Below, piece by piece: positions 1 to 11,399 of a DNA stretch of 64,000 bases. This DNA comes from Lentzea albidocapillata subsp. violacea. Its GTDB lineage: Bacteria; Actinomycetota; Actinomycetes; Mycobacteriales; Pseudonocardiaceae. The stretch lies in contig NZ_FNET01000001.1 of the NCBI RefSeq assembly GCF_900100275.1, positions 744,001 through 808,000 on the forward strand, read 5' to 3'. The notes beneath the pieces were generated by a model, which was not told where the DNA came from, searched no databases, and worked only from the letters and a program-made list of their open reading frames with translations. The translations under genes were made by a program, and so were the position numbers. The stretch's first letter is position 1; the number at the start of each line of letters is the position of its first letter.

Positions 1-178
1 ATGATCTCCGCTTCGACGCCGCGCGAGGCGAACTTCGCGGTGACCGCGTCTAGGGTGGCGACCGCCGAACTGTGCCAGACGTGGGCGCCGGAGAGGTCGA
101 TGACCACTTTGGACACCGCGTCCGTGTAGTCGAACGCGTGCATGAGTTCGTTGGTGGAGGCCAAGAACAGCTCGCCGG

Positions 179-182
<4 letters not shown>
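1..182 (-). pseudogene. SulP-type anion transporter remnant, C-terminal STAS domain only
   Basis: Reading leftward in the frame that contains TGELFLASTNEL, this stretch encodes the STAS domain that ends SulP sulfate/anion transporters. It shows VVIDLSGAHVWHSSAVATLDA, the usual STAS strand-helix core. The reading frame runs off the left edge of the window. The roughly 400-residue membrane part that should come first is absent: immediately upstream is the 5' part of a MerR gene in another frame. I read this as the 3' end of a deleted transporter gene. It has no start codon of its own in a sensible place, so it is probably not translated. Confidence 0.7.
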
Positions 183-3155
<2,973 letters not shown>

Positions 3156-3184
3156 GGCACGGCCGCGTACCTGAACCGCTGACC

Positions 3185-4468
3185 TCACACGTGGGTGTCA
3201 GAGGTCTCTTCGTGCTGTGCCTGGGCTTTCCGTCGTCGTTTCCGGTCCAGCAACCACATGACCGGGGACGCGGAGACCCCGTGCAGGAGGATCGAGCCGA
3301 TCACGACGAGCCCGACGATCTGCCACAGCACGGTCTGCTCGGCGAACTCGCCGTGCTGCAGGGCGTACACGAGGTAGAACAACGAGCCGACCCCACGCAC
3401 ACCGAAGAACGCGATGACGGTCCGTTCGCGTGGACCGGTCCTGCCGCCGAGCAGGCCGATCCACCCCGCGAGTGGCCGCACGAGCAGCAGCACCGCCGCG
3501 GCGACGAGGACCTGCCGCCAGCCGACGCCCGCCAGCAGTCCGGTGGCGGCGGCACCGCCGAGCAGGAAGACGATCAGCACGGTGAGCATGCGCTCGGCCT
3601 GCTCGACGTAGCGGTGCAGGACCTGGTGGTAGCCGTGACGGCGTTCGCCCGCCCGGACCGCGCACGCGCACACGAAGACCGCGACGAACCCGTACCCCTC
3701 CACCAGTTCGGTGATCCCGTAGGCGAGGAACGTCGCCGCGAGCGCCACGAAGCCCTCCGCGTGCTCGGCCAGGCGGAACTTCTCCGACGGCGCCGAGAAG
3801 AACAGCTTGCCCAGCGCCCAGCCGATCAGCAGGCCGATGGCGACCGCGGCCGCGAGCCGCCACAGCACGTCCACCGCGAGCCAGTGCCCGAGCCACCGCG
3901 ACGGCGCCGCCCCGGCCAGGCTGATCGCGATGGCGGCGTAGGTGAACGGGAACGCCAGCCCGTCGTTGAGCCCCGCCTCCGAGGTGAGCGCGAACCTGGC
4001 CTCGTCCTCGTCGGACTCCGGGTGCTCGGCGGGTTCGGCGACCTGCACCTCGCTGGCCAGCACCGGGTCGGTGGGCGCGAGCACGGCCGCGAGGAGGACG
4101 GCGGCCCCGGCGCCGAGGCCCAGCGCGCCCCAGCCGAGCAGGGCCACGGCGAGCATGGACAGGGGCATGGTGATGGCGAGCAACCGCCAGGTGCTCGCCC
4201 AGCCGCGCAGGCTGACCTGGCGGTTCAGCGCGAGGCCCGCGCCCATCAGCGAGATGATCACGCAGAGCTCGGTCAGGCGCAGGAGCACGCCGCTGTGCGC
4301 GACGGGGTCCGGATCAGGCAGGTCGCCGGCCACCGTGAACGTCAGGGCGCCCGCGCCGAGGAACAGCATCGGCATGGAGATCGGCGCGCGGTCGAGCAAC
4401 CGGGGGAGCAGTGCGGCGGCGAGCGTCGCCAAGCCCGCACCGGCGTACAGCAGCGGTCCTGGATCCAC
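3185..4468 (-). CDS. CPA1/NhaP-type cation:proton antiporter
   Basis: A 427-residue membrane protein with about 12 hydrophobic segments. The transport core is recognisable in LLAAVLAPTDPVLASEVQV and ALTSEAGLNDGLAFPFTY, where the TDP and ND dyads are the ion-binding residues of CPA1 exchangers. It is expected to exchange Na+ or K+ for H+ at the cytoplasmic membrane. The C-terminus is a short basic tail, so there is no long regulatory domain. The start ATG is followed directly by the first helix. Upstream GTACCC (4506-4511) could be a minus-strand stress-sigma -10 element. Confidence 0.88.
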   Translation of the reverse strand: MDPGPLLYAGAGLATLAAALLPRLLDRAPISMPMLFLGAGALTFTVAGDLPDPDPVAHSGVLLRLTELCVIISLMGAGLALNRQVSLRGWASTWRLLAITMPLSMLAVALLGWGALGLGAGAAVLLAAVLAPTDPVLASEVQVAEPAEHPESDEDEARFALTSEAGLNDGLAFPFTYAAIAISLAGAAPSRWLGHWLAVDVLWRLAAAVAIGLLIGWALGKLFFSAPSEKFRLAEHAEGFVALAATFLAYGITELVEGYGFVAVFVCACAVRAGERRHGYHQVLHRYVEQAERMLTVLIVFLLGGAAATGLLAGVGWRQVLVAAAVLLLVRPLAGWIGLLGGRTGPRERTVIAFFGVRGVGSLFYLVYALQHGEFAEQTVLWQIVGLVVIGSILLHGVSASPVMWLLDRKRRRKAQAQHEETSDTHV

Positions 4469-4504
4469 CGTCTGCCTTCCGTCGAGCCGTTGGAGATCTG
4501 ATCA

Positions 4505-4562
4505 GGTACCCGCGCCGGGCCGGGCGGCAAACGCCGCTCAGCGGAGGGGCCGCGCGGGTACC
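4505..4562. promoter_or_regulatory. 11-base inverted repeat with outward-facing GGGTAC elements
   Basis: Perfect arms GGTACCCGCGC (4505-4515) and GCGCGGGTACC (4552-4562) flank 36 bases upstream of the antiporter gene. Each arm contains a GGGTAC hexamer pointing away from the centre. The minus-strand copy has GTTT 17 bases upstream (4529-4532), slightly long for a SigB/F promoter. Confidence 0.4.
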
Positions 4563-4691
4563 GGGTCACCATGTCCACTGGAACCCGGCCGGCCGGTGCG
4601 TGTTCAGCTCCACTGTGAACCCGACACCGGTCCGCGCGGAGACCGGCGGCAGCGGCAGCGAGGCCAGGCGGAACCTGACCCGGTCGTCACG

Positions 4692-4715
4692 GTTATCCCG
4701 GTCCGGCCGGGGTAT
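4692..4715 (+). promoter_or_regulatory. stress-sigma promoter candidate
   Basis: GTTA (4692-4695), a 14-base spacer and GGGTAT (4710-4715) end 8 bases before the ATG at 4724. This would make the small downstream gene leaderless or nearly so, and supports its being real. Confidence 0.5.
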
Positions 4716-4723
4716 TTCGGACC

Positions 4724-5011
4724 ATGGCCACCACACCGTCAGCGCCCCGCGGCGAACCACCCCGGCCGCCGGGCAAGCGAAAGCCGGTATCCGAACGCGG
4801 GGGTACCGTCACCGAGCACCTCGAGAACGGTGCCGTCGTGACGTACTTCGATCCCGCCCCGTCCGCCGAGCCGCCGTTCCGGCGTGCGGTCGCGGTCGGG
4901 CCGGAGATCGTCGACCCCGGCACGAACCTGCGGTGGATCCCGGTGATCCGCAGCGACCTGACGCTCGACATGGTGATGTGGCCGCTGGTCGTGGACATCG
5001 CTCCCAGGTAG
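4724..5011 (+). CDS. small hypothetical protein
   Basis: A 95-residue protein with a Pro/Arg-rich first 25 residues and then a compact domain (TVTEHLENGAVVTYFDPA, ending in LTLDMVMWPLVVDIAPR). I do not recognise the family. I favour this frame over the overlapping minus-strand frames because a stress-sigma-like promoter ends just before its ATG and its composition looks protein-like. It lies between the antiporter and the catalase/ankyrin unit, which may share the same sigma control. Confidence 0.5.
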   Translation: MATTPSAPRGEPPRPPGKRKPVSERGGTVTEHLENGAVVTYFDPAPSAEPPFRRAVAVGPEIVDPGTNLRWIPVIRSDLTLDMVMWPLVVDIAPR

Positions 5012-5060
5012 GCCGGACCGCGGGCGAGGCAGCGTGGTGCCGCCCCGCCCACGTGCGGTC

Positions 5061-5477
5061 TCACCGGATCTGCGCACCCAGGACGGGCTCCAGCAGCGCC
5101 AGCATCTCCGGCAGGTCGAAGTGCCGGGCGACGTCGAGCGCGGACCTCGGTCCGAGAGCGGGGTCCGCCCCCGCGGCGAGCAGCAGGCGGACGATGCGCT
5201 CCGAGCGCCGGAACACCGCGGCTCCCAGGGCGGTCTGTCCCCGGTCGTTGATCCTGCCGGTGTCGGCGCCCCGCTCCAGCAACGCCTCGACCGAGTCCGG
5301 ATGGCGGTGGTATGCGGCGAGGATCAGCAGGGTGTCGCCCGCACCGTTGGTGAGGTTGACCGGTATCCCCGCGTCGATCGCCTCGGTCAGTCGCGCGGTG
5401 TCACCGGCGCGGGCCAGGTCGAACATCGAGCGGAGGAAGGCCAGTTCCTGCTCGGTGAGCGCTTCCTGGCCGCTCAT
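5061..5477 (-). CDS. ankyrin-repeat protein coupled to catalase
   Basis: A 138-residue protein with about three ankyrin repeats, for example NGAGDTLLILAAYHRHPDSV and DRGQTALGAAVFRRSERIVR. It has no signal peptide, so it is cytoplasmic. Its ATG overlaps the katE stop codon (ATGA), so translation is probably coupled. Small ankyrin proteins next to catalases are known elsewhere (Pseudomonas KatB-AnkB), where they support catalase activity; a similar role here is inference. Confidence 0.85.
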   Translation of the reverse strand: MSGQEALTEQELAFLRSMFDLARAGDTARLTEAIDAGIPVNLTNGAGDTLLILAAYHRHPDSVEALLERGADTGRINDRGQTALGAAVFRRSERIVRLLLAAGADPALGPRSALDVARHFDLPEMLALLEPVLGAQIR

Positions 5478-7672
5478 GCGATGGCCGGGGGGAAGCGGTC
5501 CCACACGCGGTGGGCGCCGAGCAGCGTGGTGACCTCCGCGAGGACCTTCGACGGGTCGTCGTCGATCACGATTCCCGGTCCCGTCCCACATCCCGCGGCG
5601 TCCAGGGCGGTGCGTCCGGTGCCCCACGCCCCGATGGCCTTGGCATGGCGGAAGCACTCCTGGATCAGGAGGGCGACGCGCGGGTCGGTGGCGTTGCCCG
5701 TGACCAGCAGTGCGTCGAACTCGATCGATCGCGCGGTGTGGAACGTGCGCTGCGCGACCAGATCGCTGTCGCCGAGCGGCCCGCCGGTCGGAGCGATCAG
5801 CAATGGCACCATGCCGCCCGCCAGAACGGTCTCGCGCACCGTGCGCACGCCGTCGAGATCGGCCGGGTCGACCACGATTCCGATGATGCGACCATCCGAC
5901 GGCCACGTGTGCCCGAGCTGCGACAGGGCCGGACTGGGCGTGACCTTCTTCAGCCTGGCCGTCGGCGGCACCGGCAGTCCCAGCCCCCTGGCCACCTCCG
6001 CGCACAGCACGGCGTCGACGCCTGCCAGCACCAGCAGCTCGCGTTCCTTGATCGCCTGCTCGTAGCACTTGCCCAGTTCGAAGGTGAACGCGTTCACGAG
6101 GTGTTCCTTCTCGACCGGCGACAGGCTCTGCCAGAACAGCCTCGGCTGCGTGAAGTGGTCCGCGAACGACTTCGGCGCCTCGCGGAGCTTGACGGCCCTC
6201 GGCAACGGTTGCGCCACCTCGACGAGCGGCCGGTCCTGGGCCTTCGCGACGAACGGGTTGCCGCCGTCGAGCGTGTTCGGCCGGTAGGGGGCGACGCCCG
6301 CGTGCACCGCGTGCTGGTGGAACCCGTCGCGGAGCATGTCGTTGACCGGCGCGTGCGGGCGGTTGATCGGGATCTGGTTGAAGTTCGGGCCCGCGAGCCT
6401 GGTCAGCTGGGTGTCCAGGTAGGAGAACAGCCGGGCCTGCAGCAGCGGGTCGTCGGTGACGTCGATGCCCGGCACCAGGTTGCCGACGTGGAACGCCACC
6501 TGCTCGGTCTCCGCGAAGTAGTTCTGCGGGTTGCGGTTGAGCGTCAGCATGCCGATCGGCTGCACCGGCGCGAGCTCCTCCGGCACGATCTTCGTCGGGT
6601 CGAGCAGGTCGATGCCCTCGAAGGTCTGTTGTGGACTGTCGGGCATGATCTGCAGGCCGAGCTCCCACTGCGGGTACGCGCCGGACTCGATGGCGTCGGC
6701 GAGGTCGCGGCGGTGGAAGTCGGGGTCGACGCCGCCGGCCAGCTGCGCCTCCTCCCACACCAGGGAGTGCACGCCCAGCTTCGGCTTCCAGTGGAACTTC
6801 GCGAGCACGGTCTCGCCCTCGGCGTTGACGAGGCGGAACGTGTGGACGCCGAAGCCCTCCATCGTGCGGTACGAGCGGGGGATGCCGCGGTCGGACATGT
6901 TCCACATGACGTGGTGGGTGGCCTCGGTGTGGGTCGAGACGAAGTCCCAGAACGTGTCGTGCGCGCTCTGCGCCTGCGGGATCTCCCGGTCCGGGTGGGG
7001 CTTGCCCGCGTGGATCACGTCCGGGAACTTGATCCCGTCCTGGATGAAGAACACCGGGATGTTGTTGCCCACCAGGTCGAAGTTGCCCTCCCGGGTGTAG
7101 AACTTCGTCGCGAACCCGCGGGTGTCCCGCACGGTGTCCGCCGAGCCGCGCGAACCCAGCACGGTCGAGAACCGCACGAACACGGGCATTTCCACGCCGT
7201 CGCCGAGAAAGCCGGCCATGCAGACGTTCGACGCGGTGCCGTAGCCGACGAACACGCCGTGCGCCCCGTACCCACGCGCGTGCACCACGCGCTCCGGAAT
7301 GCGTTCGTGGTCGAAGTGCATGACCTTCTCGCGCAGGTGGTGGTCCTGCAGCAACGTCGGCCCGCGTTCTCCGGCCTTCAGCGAGTGGTCGGTGTCGTGC
7401 AGCCGCGCGCCGGTGGAGGTGGTGAGGAACTCACCCTGCTGGCCCCGCGACAGCTGGGATGCTCCGGTCGGGGCGCCCGTCGGCGACACCGTCTCCGGTC
7501 CGGTCTGGTCGTGCTTGGGCGGCAACGGCCCCCGCGGCTCGGTCGGCTCGTCGAGTGACGGCGGCTCACTGCCCGGGGCACCGGGGATCGGTGGGTTCAC
7601 CAGTTCGGTGACCTTGTCGACCGCCTTCTCGAGCGCTGCCTTCACGAGCTTGCCTGGCTTGTGGCTGACCAC
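5474..7672 (-). CDS. katE: large-subunit monofunctional catalase (HPII type)
   Basis: A 732-residue clade II heme catalase that dismutates hydrogen peroxide in the cytoplasm. After a 90-residue Pro-rich N-terminal extension come the catalytic His in RVVHARGYGAHG (about residue 131), the NADPH/heme-fold core and the proximal Tyr segment RLFSYLDTQLTRL. The last 150 residues (DGRIIGIVVDPADLDGVRTV onward) form the DJ-1/flavodoxin-like domain typical of large catalases. The GTG start follows a GGAGG site. A stress-sigma promoter precedes it, and an ankyrin gene overlaps its end. Confidence 0.95.
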   Translation of the reverse strand: MVSHKPGKLVKAALEKAVDKVTELVNPPIPGAPGSEPPSLDEPTEPRGPLPPKHDQTGPETVSPTGAPTGASQLSRGQQGEFLTTSTGARLHDTDHSLKAGERGPTLLQDHHLREKVMHFDHERIPERVVHARGYGAHGVFVGYGTASNVCMAGFLGDGVEMPVFVRFSTVLGSRGSADTVRDTRGFATKFYTREGNFDLVGNNIPVFFIQDGIKFPDVIHAGKPHPDREIPQAQSAHDTFWDFVSTHTEATHHVMWNMSDRGIPRSYRTMEGFGVHTFRLVNAEGETVLAKFHWKPKLGVHSLVWEEAQLAGGVDPDFHRRDLADAIESGAYPQWELGLQIMPDSPQQTFEGIDLLDPTKIVPEELAPVQPIGMLTLNRNPQNYFAETEQVAFHVGNLVPGIDVTDDPLLQARLFSYLDTQLTRLAGPNFNQIPINRPHAPVNDMLRDGFHQHAVHAGVAPYRPNTLDGGNPFVAKAQDRPLVEVAQPLPRAVKLREAPKSFADHFTQPRLFWQSLSPVEKEHLVNAFTFELGKCYEQAIKERELLVLAGVDAVLCAEVARGLGLPVPPTARLKKVTPSPALSQLGHTWPSDGRIIGIVVDPADLDGVRTVRETVLAGGMVPLLIAPTGGPLGDSDLVAQRTFHTARSIEFDALLVTGNATDPRVALLIQECFRHAKAIGAWGTGRTALDAAGCGTGPGIVIDDDPSKVLAEVTTLLGAHRVWDRFPPAIA

Positions 7673-7707
7673 TGCATCCTCCTACCGCACAGGAATGTCA
7701 CTCAGGC

Positions 7708-7733
7708 GTACCCCGCGATTCGCAGACGCCAAC
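7708..7733 (-). promoter_or_regulatory. stress-sigma promoter for katE-ankyrin
   Basis: Read on the minus strand, GTTG (7733-7730), a 16-base spacer and GGGTAC (7713-7708) stand 35 bases before the katE GTG. Confidence 0.6.
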
Positions 7734-7748
7734 CACTCGAACACAAAC

Positions 7749-7773
7749 GTTTGACGCGACTTCGCGGGGGTAA
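7749..7773 (+). promoter_or_regulatory. stress-sigma promoter for the DUF4383 gene
   Basis: GTTT (7749-7752), 15 bases and GGGTAA (7768-7773) point rightward, back to back with the katE promoter. Confidence 0.5.
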
Positions 7774-7815
7774 GCCGATCGCGTCCGAAGAGGGCTCATA
7801 TCTGAGGGAGTCGTC

Positions 7816-8259
7816 ATGTCCCGAACCGAAACGGCGCGACGTGGCACCGTCCAGATCGCCGCGATGGTCGTCGCCGCAGTGTTCACGCTGGTGGGCATCG
7901 CCGGGTTCATCCCAGGCCTGACCACGAACTACGACATGCTGGAGGTGGCCGGCCACGAGTCCCAGGCGTTGCTGCTGGGCCTGTTCGCGGTGTCGGTCCT
8001 GCACAACATCGTCCACCTCGCCTTCGGCGTGGCCGGCTTCCTGATGGCCCGCACGCCCGGCGGCGCGTACTGGTACCTCGTCGGCGGCGGAGCGATCTAT
8101 CTGGTGCTGTGGCTGTACGGGTTGGTGATCGACCACGACAGCCAGGCCAACTTCGTGCCGCTCAACAACGCCGACAACTGGCTGCACCTGTTCCTCGGCC
8201 TCGGCATGATCGCCCTCGGTCTGGCACTGGGCCGCGGCCGCGTCGCGCGCACGCGCTGA
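7816..8259 (+). CDS. DUF4383 membrane protein
   Basis: A 147-residue protein with four predicted membrane helices, matching the DUF4383 pattern (VGIAGFIPGL near the start, then LLGLFAVSVLHNIVHLAFGV and the end segment NADNWLHLFLGLGMIALG). The molecular function of the family is unknown. It is divergent from katE, and both have stress-sigma-like promoters in the shared intergenic region, so co-induction is likely. Confidence 0.88.
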   Translation: MSRTETARRGTVQIAAMVVAAVFTLVGIAGFIPGLTTNYDMLEVAGHESQALLLGLFAVSVLHNIVHLAFGVAGFLMARTPGGAYWYLVGGGAIYLVLWLYGLVIDHDSQANFVPLNNADNWLHLFLGLGMIALGLALGRGRVARTR

Positions 8260-8272
8260 ATTCTTGGTGACG

Positions 8273-8314
8273 GAGAAACGGTGGGCATCGCAATGGCGAT
8301 GCCCACCGTTTCTC
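8273..8314. terminator. bidirectional terminator hairpin
   Basis: A perfect 19-base stem (8273-8291 with 8296-8314) and a 4-base loop lie between two convergent genes, ending 6 bases before the neighbour's stop codon. Confidence 0.8.
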
Positions 8315-8319
8315 GGCTG

Positions 8320-9510
8320 CTAACCGGCGGGTTGCAGCAGGACCTTCTGAGCGCCGTGGAGCTTCTTCTGGAACATCTCGTAGGCGCGCGGGGCTTCCTG
8401 CAACGGCAGCCGGTGGGTGGCGAAGTCGTCGACGCCGAGAGGATCGTCGGTGCCGGAGAGCAACGGCAGGATCTCGTCGACCCAGCGGTGCACGTTCGCC
8501 TGTCCCATGTGGAGCCTGATCTGCTTGTCGAACAGTTCCATCATCGGCATCGGGTCGATCATGCCGCCGTACACGCCGGACAGCGAGATCGTGCCGCCGC
8601 GCCGCACGGAGTCGATGGCGGCGTACAGCACGCTCAGCCGGTCGATGCCCGCCTTCTCGGTGATCAGCGCACCGACGGCCTTCGGCAGTGCGGCCACCAG
8701 GTTGTGCGTGATCCTCGCGGCCGGTGCGCCGTGCGCCTCCATGCCCACCGCGTCGATGACCGAGTCCGCGCCCCGGCCCGAGGTGAGCGCGCGGACGGCG
8801 TCGCCGATGTTGTCGTGGTCTCGTGTGTCGATCACCGTCGCCCCGTGCGCCTCCGCGCGGGCCAGGCGTTCGGACACGAGGTCGATCCCGATGACCAGGC
8901 CGGCGCCCTTGTGCAGGGCGACGCGGGCGCACATCTGCCCGATCGGCCCGAGGCCGAAGACCGCGACGGAGCCCCCCGCCGGGATCTCGGCGTACTCGAC
9001 CGCCTGCCAGGCCGTCGGCAGCACGTCGGACAGGTAGACGAACCGGTCGTCCGGCGGGCCGTCCGGCACCTTGATCGGCCCGTACTGCGCCTGGGGCACC
9101 CGCAGGTACTCGGCCTGGCCGCCGGGCACCTGCCCGTAGAGCCTCGTGTAGCCGAACAGCGCCGCGCCCTTGCTCTGGCTGGTGACCTGGGTCGTCTCGC
9201 ACTGCGACTGCAGACCGTGCTCGCACATGAAGCAGTGGCCGCAGGAGATGTTGAACGGCACGACCACCCGGTCTCCGGCCTTGAGCGAGGTGACCTCCGC
9301 GCCGACCTCCTCGACGACGCCCATGGGTTCGTGTCCCAGCACGTCGCCCTCGGTCATGAACGGGCCGAGCACCTCGTACAGGTGGAGATCCGAGCCGCAC
9401 AAACCGGTGGAGGTGACTCGGATGACGGCGTCCGTCGGAGACACGATCCGGGGATCGGGCACCGTCTCCACCCGGACGTCGCGCTTGCCGTGCCAGGTGA
9501 CCGCCTTCAT
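8320..9510 (-). CDS. zinc-dependent alcohol/formaldehyde-type dehydrogenase
   Basis: A 396-residue medium-chain dehydrogenase. The catalytic zinc ligands are in TGLCGSDLHLYE and GHEPMGVVEEVG; the structural zinc cysteines are in CGHCFMCEHGLQSQC. The NAD-binding turn is VAVFGLGPIGQM. The length and an inserted loop resemble the glutathione-independent formaldehyde dehydrogenase-like branch, which oxidises alcohols or aldehydes with NAD. I chose ATG 9510 (MKAVTWHGKRDVRVE) because family homology starts there and GGAAGGAG precedes it; the frame is open further upstream without homology. Confidence 0.9.
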   Translation of the reverse strand: MKAVTWHGKRDVRVETVPDPRIVSPTDAVIRVTSTGLCGSDLHLYEVLGPFMTEGDVLGHEPMGVVEEVGAEVTSLKAGDRVVVPFNISCGHCFMCEHGLQSQCETTQVTSQSKGAALFGYTRLYGQVPGGQAEYLRVPQAQYGPIKVPDGPPDDRFVYLSDVLPTAWQAVEYAEIPAGGSVAVFGLGPIGQMCARVALHKGAGLVIGIDLVSERLARAEAHGATVIDTRDHDNIGDAVRALTSGRGADSVIDAVGMEAHGAPAARITHNLVAALPKAVGALITEKAGIDRLSVLYAAIDSVRRGGTISLSGVYGGMIDPMPMMELFDKQIRLHMGQANVHRWVDEILPLLSGTDDPLGVDDFATHRLPLQEAPRAYEMFQKKLHGAQKVLLQPAG

Positions 9511-9625
9511 CGAGGCTCCTTCCCGAAAAAACACAGTTGTGAGGCGGGTGCCCCCGTAACCGGCTCGCAAACACGCGCTGTCAGCTTGTTTCAAGGCCTT
9601 GTGGCAGGCCGATTCCACGTTCGTG

Positions 9626-10312
9626 ATGTTGCTCAGGACGCGGGGCGTGTACGCGCCCCAAGACGACACCGCGCTTCTGCTTGAAGCGCTCCACGCGGCC
9701 GCGATCCCCAGGGGCGCCCGCGTTCTGGACATCGGGACCGGCACGGGCGCGCTCGCGCTGGCCGCCATGCGCGCCGGTGCCGCCGATGTGACGGCTGTGG
9801 ACGTGTCCCGGCGCGCCGTGTGGATGGCGCGGATCAACGCGGTGATGAACCGCGCGCCGATCCGGGTCCGCCAGGGCAACGTGCTCGACGTCGTGCGAGA
9901 CGAGACCTTCGACCTCGTGCTGGCCAATCCGCCGTACGTGCCCGCGAACTGCGTCGCGCGAGGAAGGGCGAGGGCGTGGGATGCCGGGCTGGACGGCCGC
10001 GAGCTCCTGAATCCCTTGTGCGCCTGGTCCTTCGACCTGCTCGCGCCCGGCGGCGTGCTGCTGATGGTCCACTCCGCACTGTGCGGAGTGGACCTGACGT
10101 TGCGGCAGTTGCGTGAGTGCGGGCTGAAGGCCTCTGTCGTGCAACGGCGCCGGGTGCCGTTCGGGCCGGTGATGCGGTCCAGGACGGCGTTCCTGGAACG
10201 GCACGGCCTGATCGAGCCCGGACAGGTAGACGAGGAACTGGTGGTGATCCGCGGTGACCGAAGCCCGCTCGCGCAGGGTGACGATCGTGCCGAACGGCCC
10301 CGTGCTGGTTGA
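9626..10312 (+). CDS. HemK-like class I methyltransferase
   Basis: A 228-residue SAM-dependent methyltransferase. It has the glycine-rich motif VLDIGTGTGALAL, an acidic motif II (VTAVDVSRRA) and NPPYVPA, which in PrmC/HemK enzymes holds the side-chain nitrogen being methylated. It lacks the usual N-terminal PrmC recognition domain, so the substrate is probably not release factor. ATG 9626 is chosen because MLLRTRGVYAPQDDT matches family starts; 9599 is an alternative. Its end overlaps the CDGSH gene by 59 bases, indicating a coupled pair. Confidence 0.82.
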   Translation: MLLRTRGVYAPQDDTALLLEALHAAAIPRGARVLDIGTGTGALALAAMRAGAADVTAVDVSRRAVWMARINAVMNRAPIRVRQGNVLDVVRDETFDLVLANPPYVPANCVARGRARAWDAGLDGRELLNPLCAWSFDLLAPGGVLLMVHSALCGVDLTLRQLRECGLKASVVQRRRVPFGPVMRSRTAFLERHGLIEPGQVDEELVVIRGDRSPLAQGDDRAERPRAG

Positions 10313-10481
10313 GGGGCCGGTCGAGCTCGTCACCGACGACGGCGTGACCCACACGAGCGACAGGTTCGTCGTCGCGGTGTGCGCGTGCCGCCGTAGCAAG
10401 CGCTATCCGTTCTGCGACACCAGCCACCGCCGCCGGGTCCGCAGTGACGACTCACCCGAGTCCCAGGACGACAACAGGTGA
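10254..10481 (+). CDS. CDGSH iron-sulfur domain protein
   Basis: A 75-residue protein with the CDGSH-type [2Fe-2S] ligand pattern CACRRSKRYPFCDTSHRR, that is three Cys and one His. Such proteins carry redox-labile clusters used in electron or cluster transfer. The GTG start lies inside the upstream methyltransferase gene in another frame. Its 3' end overlaps the convergent iron-redox-enzyme gene by 79 bases. The HemK-like, CDGSH and iron-redox neighbourhood suggests a joint redox function; the exact role is unknown. Confidence 0.85.
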   Translation: MTEARSRRVTIVPNGPVLVEGPVELVTDDGVTHTSDRFVVAVCACRRSKRYPFCDTSHRRRVRSDDSPESQDDNR

Positions 10482-11392
10482 GCGGCGAGCCGTGACTCGA
10501 GGTGTTCCGTCGCCTGGATGCCGAACACCACGTCGGCCCTGAGCGACGGTTCCTGCTCCAGCAACGAGCCGATGACATCGTTGCGCATGATCTGCTCGTG
10601 CACGGCGTCGGCCTCGATGTGCTCGGTGAAGAACTCGACACATCGCGGGTCGGCGCCCAGGCGCTCCAACGCCTGGGCCATCCGCCGGGCACTCGGCGCC
10701 GTCGTGATCTCGGCCGCGGCGAAGTGGCCGACCAGGGCGCCGCGCGACGACCGGTGCAGGCCGAACAGCGACATCATGTTGACGATCGCGATGGCGGGCG
10801 CCGGCACGTCGTCGAGGTAGTGCAAATAGCCGGCGGACATCCCCGCGCCGTCGAGCAGGTCGGCGTAGAGCCGGGAGTGCATGCGATCGGCCCGTCCGCC
10901 GCCGAACTCGTCGAACTCCACCGCCACCAGCGCGGCCTTCGCCCTGCCCCGCAACCGGGGGATGACCCAGGCGTGCGGGTCGGCTTCCTTGTGGTGGTAC
11001 ACCGAACGATGCGCGAAGTACTCGCACATCTGGTCCCAGGTCCCGTTGTCGCGCAGGTGGTGTGACACCCCGCTGCCGGGAACGTGCTCGACCAGCAGGT
11101 CTCCCAGAGCCGTGTCGAGGTCGTCGCCGCCGTCCACGTCGGACCGGAGCCGGGTGAGGAACACGTCCTCGATCCGAGCCCGCAGCCGCAGGAGTTCCGG
11201 ATCCCACTCCCAGGCCGGGTGCACGCCGTCGAAACCGCCGTAATGCAGCTCGTACAACGTGTGCAGGGCGATGGTCAGGTCTTCGCCGTACGGGTCGGCG
11301 TCGGCGAACTCGATGACGTGCCCGTCGGGTTCACCGTTCAGCGTGGCGACGACCCGCTCCGACAGGGGGCCGCGCGGCGATGGTAGTTGCAC
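10403..11392 (-). CDS. iron-containing redox enzyme, heme-oxygenase-like fold
   Basis: A 329-residue all-alpha protein of the iron-containing redox enzyme family (heme-oxygenase-like di-iron fold). Candidate ligands are seen in ALHTLYELHYGGFDG, VAVEFDEFGGGRADRMHSRL, FFTEHIEADAVHEQIMRND and QATEHLESRL; the spaced Glu/His pairs fit a di-metal site. GTG 11392 gives MQLPSPRGPLSE, a typical beginning; 11425 is also possible and would overlap the upstream gene. It follows the second GCS2-family gene closely, so the two are probably one operon. Confidence 0.8.
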   Translation of the reverse strand: MQLPSPRGPLSERVVATLNGEPDGHVIEFADADPYGEDLTIALHTLYELHYGGFDGVHPAWEWDPELLRLRARIEDVFLTRLRSDVDGGDDLDTALGDLLVEHVPGSGVSHHLRDNGTWDQMCEYFAHRSVYHHKEADPHAWVIPRLRGRAKAALVAVEFDEFGGGRADRMHSRLYADLLDGAGMSAGYLHYLDDVPAPAIAIVNMMSLFGLHRSSRGALVGHFAAAEITTAPSARRMAQALERLGADPRCVEFFTEHIEADAVHEQIMRNDVIGSLLEQEPSLRADVVFGIQATEHLESRLAAHLLSSWDSGESSLRTRRRWLVSQNG

Positions 11393-11399
11393 TCCGGTG

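Noticed and set aside
4571-4618. 15-codon frame after the GGGTACC element
   Set aside because: Too short, with no ribosome site or homology.
9511-9598. Stress-sigma promoter for the alcohol dehydrogenase
   Set aside because: GTTT is present on the minus strand, but the spaced hexamer is GGGGCA, too far from GGGTAY.
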